Below are positions 1 through 7,581 of a stretch of DNA of 51,896 nt, in pieces. Position 1 is the stretch's first letter. The number at the start of each line of letters is the position of its first letter. Made by a program: the position numbers and the translations under genes. The notes under the pieces were generated by a model. The model saw nothing but the letters and a program-made list of their open reading frames with translations, searched no databases and was not told the origin of the DNA. This DNA comes from Fibrobacter sp. (GTDB taxonomy: Bacteria; Fibrobacterota; Fibrobacteria; Fibrobacterales; Fibrobacteraceae). The stretch lies in the NCBI RefSeq assembly GCF_017551775.1, contig NZ_JAFZKX010000062.1:1-51896 (forward strand), written 5' to 3'.

Positions 1-2
1 CG

Positions 3-452
3 ACAATCCTCGGGGTGGAACTTTCCGAAGACGCAGCACTGCTGCTAGGCGGGCGCTGCCGCGGCACGCCCCGCATCGCCAACCGCGTGCTCCGCCGTTG
101 CCGCGACGTCGCGCAGGTGCGGGGAACCGGCATCATCGACGTGCAATCGGCCCAAAAGACGCTCGACATGCTCGGAATCGACAGTGAAGGCCTCGACCCG
201 ACCGACCGCCGCATCCTATCCACGATGATAGACATGTTCGACGGGGGCCCTGTAGGCATCGGCACCATCAGCGCCGCCATGGGCGAAGAAGCGAACACGA
301 TAGAAGAAGTGTACGAGCCCTACCTCATCCAGAAGGGGCTCCTGAACCGCACCCCCCGCGGGCGCGTCGCCACAAGGAACGCCTACATGATGCTCCACAA
401 GACAATCCCCGCAAACAAGGGCATCGAAGGCGACCAGCTTAACTTGTTCTAA
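3..452 (+). CDS. ruvB: Holliday junction helicase subunit RuvB, C-terminal part (5' end outside window)
   Basis: The reading frame is open from the first bases of the window, so this is the end of a longer gene. About 150 residues are visible. They contain the conserved RGTPRIANR segment of the lid/AAA+ small domain (near residue 22), then the winged-helix DNA-binding domain with LDPTDRRIL, a GGPVGI turn and YEPYLIQKGLLNRTPRGR. This is the standard end of RuvB, the hexameric motor that with RuvA drives branch migration of Holliday junctions. The last residues (DQLNLF) are a short tail. The GTG at 15 lies inside the conserved domain and is not a start. Identification by family recognition is strong; only the ATPase core is missing from view. 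Confidence 0.93.
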   Translation, partial: TILGVELSEDAALLLGGRCRGTPRIANRVLRRCRDVAQVRGTGIIDVQSAQKTLDMLGIDSEGLDPTDRRILSTMIDMFDGGPVGIGTISAAMGEEANTIEEVYEPYLIQKGLLNRTPRGRVATRNAYMMLHKTIPANKGIEGDQLNLF

Positions 453-455
453 AGC

Positions 456-474
456 CCCGCAATGACGATGCGGG
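456..474. terminator. Weak hairpin between convergent genes
   Basis: A 6-bp stem (CCCGCA / TGCGGG) with a 7-nt loop directly follows the ruvB stop and precedes the end of the opposing barrel gene. The T tract is poor (TTTGAG), so it may be a weak bidirectional terminator only. Confidence 0.4.
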
Positions 475-530
475 TTTGAGTTCGACGCGGGCACCACATA
501 CCCACGCACCATCAACGCGTGTAAGTAACC

Positions 531-2108
531 TTACCGGAATTCGGGGGCGATAGTTATCACGAGATTCACGCCGTGCAGTCCGTGGAACCCGAGCTGCAAA
601 CGGAACCAGTACATGTCCGGCCTGCGCACACGCACGCCGAAACCCCATGAATTGTAGAGATTATCAAACGACCAGTCCTTGAAGCCGGGAGCAAGCATCA
701 TGTACTCGTTGAACAGCACTCCATCCACGTAGTAGTCGATAGGCCACCTGTATTCCGTCGAAAGGCTCATGACATGCCTTGCCGACCAGTAGTCGCTGTA
801 CCCGCGCAGCGGGAACCTCGGACCAATAAGCGAGTAAGCGTCCACGCTCGCATGCCCGATTTCCCTCTCCCATATGTCGATAAGCCGGTATTGCAGCGCT
901 ATAACGCGACGTTCGAACAAAGTCTCGCGCACGTTTTCGGGGCGCCACATGCGCAACGCCGCGTCCCAGTTGAAGTCGGTGTAGAACCGCCTGTTCTGGC
1001 GGGCTTCCTTCTTGGAGAAATGGAACGTTTCCGCCTTCCCGAAATAGAAATAATGTTGGAACATCAACTCGGTACGCAAGAAGTCATGGTTCTCTCCGCG
1101 ATCCTTGAACGGCCCTGCGTCCTTGATTCCAGTCGCCTTCACCACATCCGTTTGCGAGATGCCCCCGTACTTGCCAACAAACACGTACCGAGCGGAAAGC
1201 TGCATGCGGCTACCACGGCTCGGGGTATACGGGAAATCCAGGTTGTCGAACAGGAGCGACACACCCACCGGATATTGCATATAGTGTTGGTAAAGCCCGT
1301 GGTCCTCGATAAAGAACTTCTTGTCGATGAGGATGCTGTCCTGCGACTTGTCCGGCAGGCTGAACCTCACGAAATCGACTCGCCCGTTGAATTCCAGGCT
1401 CCAATGGCCGTCGCTTGTCAGCGGGAGTCCCGTACGGTAATCGATTATCGACGCCGAATCGGGCATCACGAAGGCTTCCTTCGTTCCCGGAATGATAAAC
1501 TGCGCATCGCGATCCCAATACTGGCGGAACCTCACGCCTCCAAAGAGCTTGGTGCCGAAGAGTTCATGCTTCGTATAGCGAACATCAAAGAACCAGTCAC
1601 TATTCGCAAAGTATTCAGACGACATGACAAGGTAGTCGCGATTCAAGAAAAGATTCCTGTGGCGATACGTGACACCGAGCATCGTGGAGTTGCCAGGTTT
1701 CAAGTTCATTATCGGGTACAGGAGCACGTTGCGTTTTTGCCCGAACGTGATGAGGTCGACCGCCGTCTCAATGACACCGTTGTCAAACGCATAGCGGATG
1801 GGCTGCGCAATCGGGTAAACGGCTCCGTTCAAGACGGGCTGGATAATATGTTCGAACGGCCAGACAAAAAAGCGGGTCCACGAAGGGCGGCCCGTTTCGA
1901 CGATCGCCGTATCGTCTTTCGCAACTTCCGGTTTCTCGGTTTCTGTCTTCAAGGAATCAGAAACAGCCGAATCTGCCGGCACGGGAGTTTGCACAGAGAC
2001 AGAATCCTGCGCAGCGGCGGCCACCGCAAGGAAAAGCAGAAAAGCCAAAGAGAGCAGAATCCTCCTTCGGCTAGCAAATCCGTGAGCGATATAAGTCACC
2101 CGGGCCAT
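531..2108 (-). CDS. Omp85/BamA-type outer-membrane beta-barrel protein without POTRA domains
   Basis: 525 residues. Residues 14-34 form a signal peptide (RRRI followed by a Leu/Ala-rich core, AAAAQ end). Residues 35-75 are a low-complexity Ser/Thr/Lys/Glu region. The rest is rich in alternating aromatic and polar residues typical of beta strands. Near residues 434-437 stands LRGY, matching the (V/L)RG(F/Y) motif on loop 6 of Omp85-family barrels, followed by strands such as MSLSTEYRWPI and FRLQLGFHG as in bacterial surface antigen domains. There is no room for the POTRA repeats of BamA or TamA, so this is a barrel-only member. What it transports or inserts cannot be told. It lies just downstream of the VanZ-like gene on the same strand (33-nt gap) and may be cotranscribed with it. 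Confidence 0.75.
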   Translation of the reverse strand: MARVTYIAHGFASRRRILLSLAFLLFLAVAAAAQDSVSVQTPVPADSAVSDSLKTETEKPEVAKDDTAIVETGRPSWTRFFVWPFEHIIQPVLNGAVYPIAQPIRYAFDNGVIETAVDLITFGQKRNVLLYPIMNLKPGNSTMLGVTYRHRNLFLNRDYLVMSSEYFANSDWFFDVRYTKHELFGTKLFGGVRFRQYWDRDAQFIIPGTKEAFVMPDSASIIDYRTGLPLTSDGHWSLEFNGRVDFVRFSLPDKSQDSILIDKKFFIEDHGLYQHYMQYPVGVSLLFDNLDFPYTPSRGSRMQLSARYVFVGKYGGISQTDVVKATGIKDAGPFKDRGENHDFLRTELMFQHYFYFGKAETFHFSKKEARQNRRFYTDFNWDAALRMWRPENVRETLFERRVIALQYRLIDIWEREIGHASVDAYSLIGPRFPLRGYSDYWSARHVMSLSTEYRWPIDYYVDGVLFNEYMMLAPGFKDWSFDNLYNSWGFGVRVRRPDMYWFRLQLGFHGLHGVNLVITIAPEFR

Positions 2109-2141
2109 CGCCCATAATTTAAAATTATTGACGGAGAAAAT

Positions 2142-2558
2142 CTACTCGACCTTTTCGCGAATCGGGTCGAACTTGTTCAAAACAAGGCAGACAAGCGCAT
2201 AGACGAGACCGCCTATAAGGCCACCCGTAAAGTCGGCGACCAAATCCAAGGCGCTGCTGTCGCGTCCATCCACGAAACTCTGGTGGAACTCGTCGGTACA
2301 GCCGTAAGCAAGAGCGAGAACTCCCACAACAAGCACACGAAGCCACTGGCGCTTGGACCATTCGTTACGGGTCCAGAGCATGGCATAGCAGCCGGCCAAT
2401 GTAGCGTATTCGCAGAAATGAGCCAGCTTGTCCCAGATTTGCGGGAAATCTTCCAGTTCCTCGGTCGTCATGGATGACAGCTTGAAGATGACAGCCATGC
2501 AGAGCACTGCGGGAACTACGCGGAAAAAAGGATACTTGTCAAAAAGCGATTCAAACAT
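2142..2558 (-). CDS. VanZ-like integral membrane protein
   Basis: 138 residues with about four hydrophobic segments: residues 12-27, a middle helix pair around 48-62 and 74-88, and 108-127. The order of conserved pieces, KLAHFCEYATLA then YGCTDEFHQSFVDGRDSSALDLVADFTGG, is the VanZ family signature (DExHQ followed by R and D). VanZ-like proteins are small membrane proteins; VanZ itself gives low-level teicoplanin resistance, and most chromosomal members have no assigned role. Expressed divergently from the RlmI-type methyltransferase from a mirror-image promoter (2567-2603). The ATG lies 8 nt from the promoter box and has no clear Shine-Dalgarno sequence. Confidence 0.8.
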   Translation of the reverse strand: MFESLFDKYPFFRVVPAVLCMAVIFKLSSMTTEELEDFPQIWDKLAHFCEYATLAGCYAMLWTRNEWSKRQWLRVLVVGVLALAYGCTDEFHQSFVDGRDSSALDLVADFTGGLIGGLVYALVCLVLNKFDPIREKVE

Positions 2559-2566
2559 CTTGGCGA

Positions 2567-2603
2567 CAAATGTAGAAAAATGCGCATGGTTTTTCTACAT
2601 TTG
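2567..2603. promoter_or_regulatory. Mirror-image divergent promoter of vanZ-like gene and rlmI
   Basis: A perfect 14-bp inverted repeat (2567-2580 and 2590-2603) is separated by 9 nt that themselves contain TGCGCA. Each arm reads TTTTTCTACATTTG outward, so each ends in TACATTTG, an exact match to the TAnnTTTG promoter box of Bacteroidetes. The boxes sit 5 nt from the rlmI ATG and 8 nt from the vanZ-like ATG. Confidence 0.65.
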
Positions 2604-2608
2604 GCTGC

Positions 2609-3802
2609 ATGAAAGCAATTACCCTGAAGGCCGGACGCGAAAAGTCCGCATTGCGTTACCACCCGTGGATCTTTAGCGGAGCCGTCGACGAAGTTGTCGG
2701 CGACCCGATGCTCGGCGACACCGTCGAGGTTTACAGCTACCGGAGCGACTTCCTGGGTCTTGCGGCGTATTCGCCCAAGTCCCAGATACGCGGACGTTTC
2801 TGGACATTCGGCGAAAAGGGCAATATCGACCGCGAATTCTTCAGCGACCTGCTAGACCGCGCCATCGCCGCCCGCAAGAGCCGCGGATTCGACATCGAGG
2901 ACAAAGAAAGCGCCTTCCGCCTGATCAATGCCGAAAATGACGGCATCCCGGGATGCATCATCGACAAGTACGCCGATATATACTCGGTAGAAATCCTTGC
3001 CGCCGGCGCCGAAGTCCACCGCAACACGATTTATGAGCTGCTCGCCGAAAAGACGCACTGCCGCGGCATCTACGAACGCTGCGATTCCGAAGTGCGCAAA
3101 AAAGAAGGCCTGCCGCTCCGCACGGGCGTAGTATTCGGCGATGTGCCCGACGAGCCCGTCATCATCAACGAGAACGGCATCCTCTTCCCCATCGACGTGA
3201 AGAACGGCCACAAGACGGGCTACTACCTCGACCAGCGCGACGCCCGCCGCCGCATCGGTGAAATCTCCAAAGGCAAGAAGGTGCTGAACTGCTTCTGCTA
3301 TACCGGCGGATTCGGACTGTACGCCCTCCGTGGCGGTTGCGAGAAAGTCTACCAAGTGGATGTTTCCAAGGACGCCCTCAAGCTCGCGAAGGAAGGCATC
3401 ATGCGCAACAAGCTCAGCACCGCGCATGCCACGCATGTGGAAGCCGACGTGTTCCAGTACCTGCGCAAATGCCGCGACAAAGCGGAAACGTTCGACCTCA
3501 TCGTGCTGGACCCGCCCAAATTCGTGGAAAGCAAGGACAACCTGCAGAAAGGCGCACGCGGTTACAAGGACATCAACCTGCTTGCCATGAAGCTACTGGC
3601 CGAGGGCGGCATGCTCGCGACCTTCAGCTGCTCCGGGCTCATGGAAATGGACTTGTTCCAGAAGATTATCGCGGATGCCGCCGCCGATGCCCATCGGCGC
3701 GTTCAAATCATTGAACGCTTCGGCCAGCCCGCCGACCATCCCGTGAACACCGCCTTCCCCGAAGGCCAGTACCTCAAGGGATTGCTGGTGCAGGTCGTGT
3801 AA
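2609..3802 (+). CDS. rlmI: Class I SAM-dependent 23S rRNA cytosine methyltransferase, RlmI family
   Basis: 397 residues, the usual length for the RlmI/YccW family (COG1092), which methylates C5 of a cytosine in 23S rRNA. The N-terminal PUA domain (residues 1-75) shows HPWIFSGAV and LGLAAYSPKSQIRGR. A central segment carries the RGIYERCDSEVRKKEGL signature, then NGHKTGYYLDQRDAR. The SAM-binding Rossmann part follows with VLNCFCYTGGFGLYA (motif I), QVDVSK and the catalytic loop FDLIVLDPPKF, and the later FSCSG segment. The start is the ATG at 2609, 5 nt after a TACATTTG promoter box, with no Shine-Dalgarno; the mRNA is probably leaderless. The exact target base is inferred from the family. Confidence 0.9.
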   Translation: MKAITLKAGREKSALRYHPWIFSGAVDEVVGDPMLGDTVEVYSYRSDFLGLAAYSPKSQIRGRFWTFGEKGNIDREFFSDLLDRAIAARKSRGFDIEDKESAFRLINAENDGIPGCIIDKYADIYSVEILAAGAEVHRNTIYELLAEKTHCRGIYERCDSEVRKKEGLPLRTGVVFGDVPDEPVIINENGILFPIDVKNGHKTGYYLDQRDARRRIGEISKGKKVLNCFCYTGGFGLYALRGGCEKVYQVDVSKDALKLAKEGIMRNKLSTAHATHVEADVFQYLRKCRDKAETFDLIVLDPPKFVESKDNLQKGARGYKDINLLAMKLLAEGGMLATFSCSGLMEMDLFQKIIADAAADAHRRVQIIERFGQPADHPVNTAFPEGQYLKGLLVQVV

Positions 3803-3828
3803 TAGCACCACAACAGATTCAGCGTTTA

Positions 3829-3861
3829 CAAAAAAACTGGCCGGCAAGGCCAGTTTTTCAT
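3829..3861. terminator. Bidirectional rho-independent terminator
   Basis: Seven-base-pair stem ACTGGCC / GGCCAGT with a short loop, flanked by A-rich sequence on the left and TTTTT on the right. It sits between the convergent rlmI and lipoprotein genes and can serve both. Confidence 0.85.
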
Positions 3862-3882
3862 TTTACAATTCAAGGATTCCGC

Positions 3883-4791
3883 TTACTCGCGCTTCTTGTA
3901 ATAGATGCAGTCTTCCATCGCTTCTTCAAACTTTTCCTGACGGTCGACGTTACTTTGCGTGGTGGGTTCGTCCAGGAAGGTCTGCTTCTTCAGGTAAGAC
4001 ACCGTCGAATCGTCAAGCCATTCGTACCGAACAGATGTTTCGACTCCGGCGTACGTGTATACGAACGCCCAAATGGAATCCGATTTGACAAACGAGCATC
4101 CGGCCACTTCTTCGTATTCGTACACGCTCGAGCTGGACTCTTCGCTTGAACTGGATTCTTCGCTAGAGCTTGATTCCTCACTGGAGCTAGATTCTTCCGA
4201 ACTGGAGGATACGGAGCTAGACGATTCCACGGAACTGGAGGATTCTTCTTCGTCATCAGAAGAAGAGGACTGAGGCTCGTCTTCTATGCCGTTCAACGTC
4301 TTGCACTCCGCCATGATTTCCGCGAAAAGGCCTTCACGTGTCACCGAATCTTCGTCAAGCAAGCCAATCTTCTTCTCGACAGACACGGTTGTCATGACCC
4401 CATCATCGCAAGTCGTCGTTTCGATATGAGAGCCGTCTCCTTCGACATCTTCGACTTCGACGGGGTCGGCAAACTTGCAATAGGTCCTGGCCAGGGAGCC
4501 CGTATCAACCGACGTCGTCGTAACGATAAGATCGGCATCCTCGATGACAATGGACATCTTGTATTCAGCGCCCATATCCAGCATATCGGGGAACCCAAAG
4601 GTCCATTCATCGTCATCTATGCTGAAATCGCAGCCTAAAGTAACCTCACCCGAGGACCCGCTGCTGGAAGAAAGTACTTTGCCTTTGGAATCCCTGTCGA
4701 GGAAGGGACCATCCATAGAAGAATCGTCTCCACAGGCGGAGAAGATTATGCTCAGAGCCAACAAGCTGGCGTATCTAATCTTCACTTTCAT
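3883..4791 (-). CDS. Lipoprotein with two related Cys-containing domains joined by a Ser/Glu tract
   Basis: 302 residues. The signal peptide ends in lipobox FSAC, with Cys20 as the lipidated residue. I recognise no named family. Residues 53-163 and 231-296 look like diverged copies of one domain: both begin GC-F, continue D--W-F, and end F-E-M--C (FAEIMAEC and FEEAMEDC). Between them, residues 174-222, is a linker of SSSSEE repeats. The same C-terminal pattern recurs in the lipoprotein at 38930-39991. A linker of this kind in a Fibrobacter lipoprotein suggests a surface-exposed two-domain protein. AAAGGAG lies unusually close, 1 nt before the ATG. The gene is followed at its 3' end by the shared terminator with rlmI. 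Function unknown. Confidence 0.8.
   Translation of the reverse strand: MKVKIRYASLLALSIIFSACGDDSSMDGPFLDRDSKGKVLSSSSGSSGEVTLGCDFSIDDDEWTFGFPDMLDMGAEYKMSIVIEDADLIVTTTSVDTGSLARTYCKFADPVEVEDVEGDGSHIETTTCDDGVMTTVSVEKKIGLLDEDSVTREGLFAEIMAECKTLNGIEDEPQSSSSDDEEESSSSVESSSSVSSSSEESSSSEESSSSEESSSSEESSSSVYEYEEVAGCSFVKSDSIWAFVYTYAGVETSVRYEWLDDSTVSYLKKQTFLDEPTTQSNVDRQEKFEEAMEDCIYYKKRE
4130..4201 (-). repeat. Four 18-nt coding repeats (SSSSEE units)
   Basis: Four consecutive 18-nt units (starting at 4130, 4148, 4166 and 4184) encode the Ser/Glu linker of the lipoprotein. The units differ at many third positions and mix AGC and TCN serine codons, so the protein repeat is better kept than the DNA repeat. Confidence 0.8.
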
Positions 4792-4814
4792 ACTCCTTTC
4801 TATAAGGTTTTAGA

Positions 4815-6374
4815 CTATTTCTTGAACCGCATCATATCGGCGTGAACTCCGTCGCGCACGACCACGTGGTATATTCCCGGAGCAAGGTTTCGCACATCCA
4901 TCACGGACGAATGTCTTGCCCTGCTACGCAATACCTCGCGGCCCTGCAAATCCAGGATGCGCACATCCGCGCCATCCTTGAACGCGCTTCCGAGTTCCAC
5001 GAACAAACGATTGTCGACATAGTGCGCAGAAGACCCGTAAACATTAGCAAAATTACCGAGATACGGAGCTACATGCGGAATCGAATCCTTCTTCGTGGTG
5101 TCCGTTGCCGTCGTATCCTTCTTGCCCGTCGTATCCTTGGCCGGGATAGCTTCGTCGGGCTTGAGCAGGCGCCACATCTGGTTCCATTCCCAGTCGTCGG
5201 CCCAACTCTGCACCACGCGTTCGCCATCCGTAGTTGCGCGCAGGTACAAATCACTGTGTTGCATCTTCATTCGCACCACGGAGCCCTCATAGCCGGACTG
5301 CTTTTGCATCGTCACCTTCTGGTGGGCACCGCCATTCCACTTGTACAGGCTCATCGTGTGGCCAGCATCCTTCGATTCATCCGGTGTATCAAGGGAGAGG
5401 TCACCGAAGTTGATGCGGTAGGCCGAACCCGAGAGCGGCGTAATCGTCGCAATCGCGTTGTCGCCCTTGCAGTCTCCCAGCGCGAGCTTGTTTTCGCTGG
5501 TCCGGACCATGCACGTACCGAAGTTCATCGACATGATGCGCACCGTATCGGGCTTCGCAGGCTTAGCCTGCCACACGCGCACCCAGTCCGCCTCGAAATA
5601 CGCGGGCTTGTCCGCGGTGATTTCGATATCGTCACCCGCCCAGCCACCGATGGCGAGGTTCACGATGATGTACTGAGCCGAAAGCTGCTTGATTTCGGTC
5701 GGGCGGTTGTAGCTCGCAAACTTCTTATCGTCAAAGTAAAAGCTGAGCGTCGACTCGTCCCACTCCACGGCATAGTTGTGGAAACCGGCGGAACGGTCCG
5801 TATTGTCGTCCTTGTGCCCGCCGAAGGAGGCTTCGTGGTCCCACGCCGAGCCATGGCTGTTGTACCAGCTGGGGTCCGTGTAATGCAGGTAGTAATGGTG
5901 CTGCTTGCGCGACGCCGGAATTTCAAGAATATCGATTTCCGGAGGCCAGCCGTCTTGCAAAGTCCAGAATGCAGGCCAAGTTCCCTTCTGCCACGGGGCC
6001 TTGAATCGGCCTTCGATGTAGCCATACTTCACTTCGAAGTGGCCCTTGGTGTCAATTGCGCCCGAGGTGTAGTCGACAGGAATTTCCTTGTTGTTGAACT
6101 TGGCCTTCCGCCCATTTGCATCCGGATGCTTTTTCTTTTCGCCCTTGAGCTTGAGCGTACCGTCGGAGACTATCACGTTTTCTTCGGCACAATAAGCACG
6201 ATGGTTATGGGTGGGGCCCCAGTTGTAGGTCGGGTTCCACTTTTTCTTGTCGAGCGAAGTGCCGTCGAAGTTGTCCTCGAATACGAGTTCCCAGCCGCTA
6301 AAGTTCGAAGGAGGTTCCGCAAAGGAAACTCCGGCAGACAAGAGGGCAAGTACGGCAACATTTAAAAATTTCAT
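4815..6374 (-). CDS. Secreted GH16 family glycoside hydrolase (beta-glucanase type) with trefoil-like region and C-terminal sorting tail
   Basis: 519 residues from the ATG at 6374 (in-frame TTG and GTG codons lie just upstream). Signal peptide residues 1-19. The GH16 catalytic domain spans about 25-270: WELVFEDNFDGTSLD at its start, WPAFWTL, and the catalytic EIDILE at 146-151, where Glu146 is the expected nucleophile and Glu151 the acid/base; both are intact. Family members cleave beta-1,3/1,4-glucans or related polymers; the exact substrate is not readable. Residues about 275-405 have repeated short blocks ending in W--W and could be a ricin-like trefoil carbohydrate-binding module. A Thr/Asp/Lys-rich linker follows, then a tail (about 435-519) with VRILDLQGREVL and LAPGIYHVVV, like type A sorting domains of the type IX secretion system. 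Confidence 0.88.
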   Translation of the reverse strand: MKFLNVAVLALLSAGVSFAEPPSNFSGWELVFEDNFDGTSLDKKKWNPTYNWGPTHNHRAYCAEENVIVSDGTLKLKGEKKKHPDANGRKAKFNNKEIPVDYTSGAIDTKGHFEVKYGYIEGRFKAPWQKGTWPAFWTLQDGWPPEIDILEIPASRKQHHYYLHYTDPSWYNSHGSAWDHEASFGGHKDDNTDRSAGFHNYAVEWDESTLSFYFDDKKFASYNRPTEIKQLSAQYIIVNLAIGGWAGDDIEITADKPAYFEADWVRVWQAKPAKPDTVRIMSMNFGTCMVRTSENKLALGDCKGDNAIATITPLSGSAYRINFGDLSLDTPDESKDAGHTMSLYKWNGGAHQKVTMQKQSGYEGSVVRMKMQHSDLYLRATTDGERVVQSWADDWEWNQMWRLLKPDEAIPAKDTTGKKDTTATDTTKKDSIPHVAPYLGNFANVYGSSAHYVDNRLFVELGSAFKDGADVRILDLQGREVLRSRARHSSVMDVRNLAPGIYHVVVRDGVHADMMRFKK

Positions 6375-6433
6375 ATCCACACTCAATCCAAATCAAAGCA
6401 GGAGGCGCATTATCCTTAGCCTCCCGCCAAAAA

Positions 6434-7456
6434 TCATTCCTTCACACAGCGGACCGAGAACCCACTGTACTTCTTGACCGTATTGACTATCGCCAACTCG
6501 TTGCTGCAATTCAGTTCGACGCTGAACGCCAAGGTATCCCCACCGGCACTGGGATCCGCTTCCGTCGCAGACCACATGTACGAACTGCAGCCATGGTTGG
6601 TAAACCCGGACTGTAAATCGTTGAAGAACGCCTTGCCCGCCGGGAGCGCCGTAAAGCCGAAGTCGTCCGTACCGCTGCCACTGTTTTCCCAGCCGCTCTT
6701 GGACTTGAGCACGTTCGCGCCTGTCCAGGCAATCGGGTTCAGGGTATCGGCACCGACCGCCGTCAACAATGCGGTCCAGTCTTCGTTCGTCGGCAAGCGC
6801 CAGCCTTCGGGGCAAACCCTCTTCGCCACCTTCCACGTGTAGAGGCGGCCAGCCGATTCGCAGTTCTCGGGCTTATCCCAGTAGCACCAGTCGTTCTTGA
6901 TAGAGCTCGGAGCCCCTTCGATGTCGAAGTAGTTCAAGTTTTCGGCCATCCATACCTGGCCGCCGATAGTCGTCGTCTTGTAGACAATCCCGTCACGCGG
7001 GTCCGTCATGGAGCCATAGGCAAAGTCCGGATTGTCGTGCGTTCCCCTGGGGTCGTAGAAATGCCATACGCCCACGCTGTCCGGATCGTGACGCGCCGTA
7101 TCGATGCCTTCAACGCCGTCGGGGAAAAGGATGTTGAAAACGGAATCAAGGGAAGAGGTTTCCGAATCCACCACATCAGAAACGGTTTCTTCGCTAGAAG
7201 AAGAGACGTCCGGCACCGCCGGTTTGGCAGCGCCTTCGCTGGGTTCCGGCGCAGACTGGTTCGAGACCTCAAAGCCGTTCTCCTCTACCACTTCGTCGGT
7301 GACCGCAATTTTTTCCGCAGCGTTCATTTCGCCATCGGCGCTGCTGGGAGTTGCAGAATCATCACTGCACGCGGAGAATGCACATACGGAAAGGACCGCT
7401 CCTCCAGAAAGCAGGCCTGCGAGAAAACACTGTCTGATTGTTTTTTTGATGGACAT
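6434..7456 (-). CDS. FISUMP-domain lipoprotein
   Basis: 340 residues. The signal peptide ends at FSAC (lipobox), so a lipoprotein. Residues about 31-110 are a Ser/Glu-rich spacer. Residues about 150-340 form a FISUMP domain (Fibrobacter succinogenes major paralogous domain): IGGQVWMAENLNY, the paired Cys region around WCYWDKPENCESAGRLYTW, CPEGWRLPTNEDW, GTDDFGFTALPAG, SYMWSATE and the closing GFSVRCVK. The family is greatly expanded in Fibrobacter; its role is unknown but it is assumed to be surface-exposed. AGGGG is followed by AGG just before the ATG. It follows the TPR gene on the same strand with two hairpins between them, so it probably has its own promoter. Confidence 0.9.
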   Translation of the reverse strand: MSIKKTIRQCFLAGLLSGGAVLSVCAFSACSDDSATPSSADGEMNAAEKIAVTDEVVEENGFEVSNQSAPEPSEGAAKPAVPDVSSSSEETVSDVVDSETSSLDSVFNILFPDGVEGIDTARHDPDSVGVWHFYDPRGTHDNPDFAYGSMTDPRDGIVYKTTTIGGQVWMAENLNYFDIEGAPSSIKNDWCYWDKPENCESAGRLYTWKVAKRVCPEGWRLPTNEDWTALLTAVGADTLNPIAWTGANVLKSKSGWENSGSGTDDFGFTALPAGKAFFNDLQSGFTNHGCSSYMWSATEADPSAGGDTLAFSVELNCSNELAIVNTVKKYSGFSVRCVKE

Positions 7457-7497
7457 ACCTAACCCCTTAAAAGTTTATACTTAATTTATGTTTTCAC

Positions 7498-7563
7498 GCC
7501 CCAAAAAGCAATAGGGGCAACCACCGACAAACAGCAAACACCCCGATTTTACAGGGTGTTTCA
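7498..7563 (-). terminator. Two hairpins between the TPR and FISUMP genes
   Basis: Reading in the minus direction after the TPR stop, the first hairpin has an 8-bp stem (AAACACCC / GGGTGTTT, 7536-7563) and a weak T tract. The second has a 5-bp GCCCC / GGGGC stem (7498-7518). The first is the likelier terminator of the TPR gene. Confidence 0.55.
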
Positions 7564-7581
7564 AGGATTTTTTCCAAAAAA

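Noticed and set aside
774-2117. 447-codon open frame opposite the Omp85-type barrel gene
   Set aside because: The barrel frame has a signal peptide and RGY motif; the antisense frame has neither.
4130-4270. Regular repeats resembling a CRISPR array or minisatellite
   Set aside because: The period is 18 nt without spacers and the units encode SSSSEE in frame within a lipoprotein; it is a coding linker.
4842-6365. 507-codon open frame on the plus strand opposite the GH16 gene
   Set aside because: It mirrors the GH16 coding frame, has Arg/Val/His-rich composition with no motif, no signal and no ribosome site; it is a product of codon bias on the real strand.
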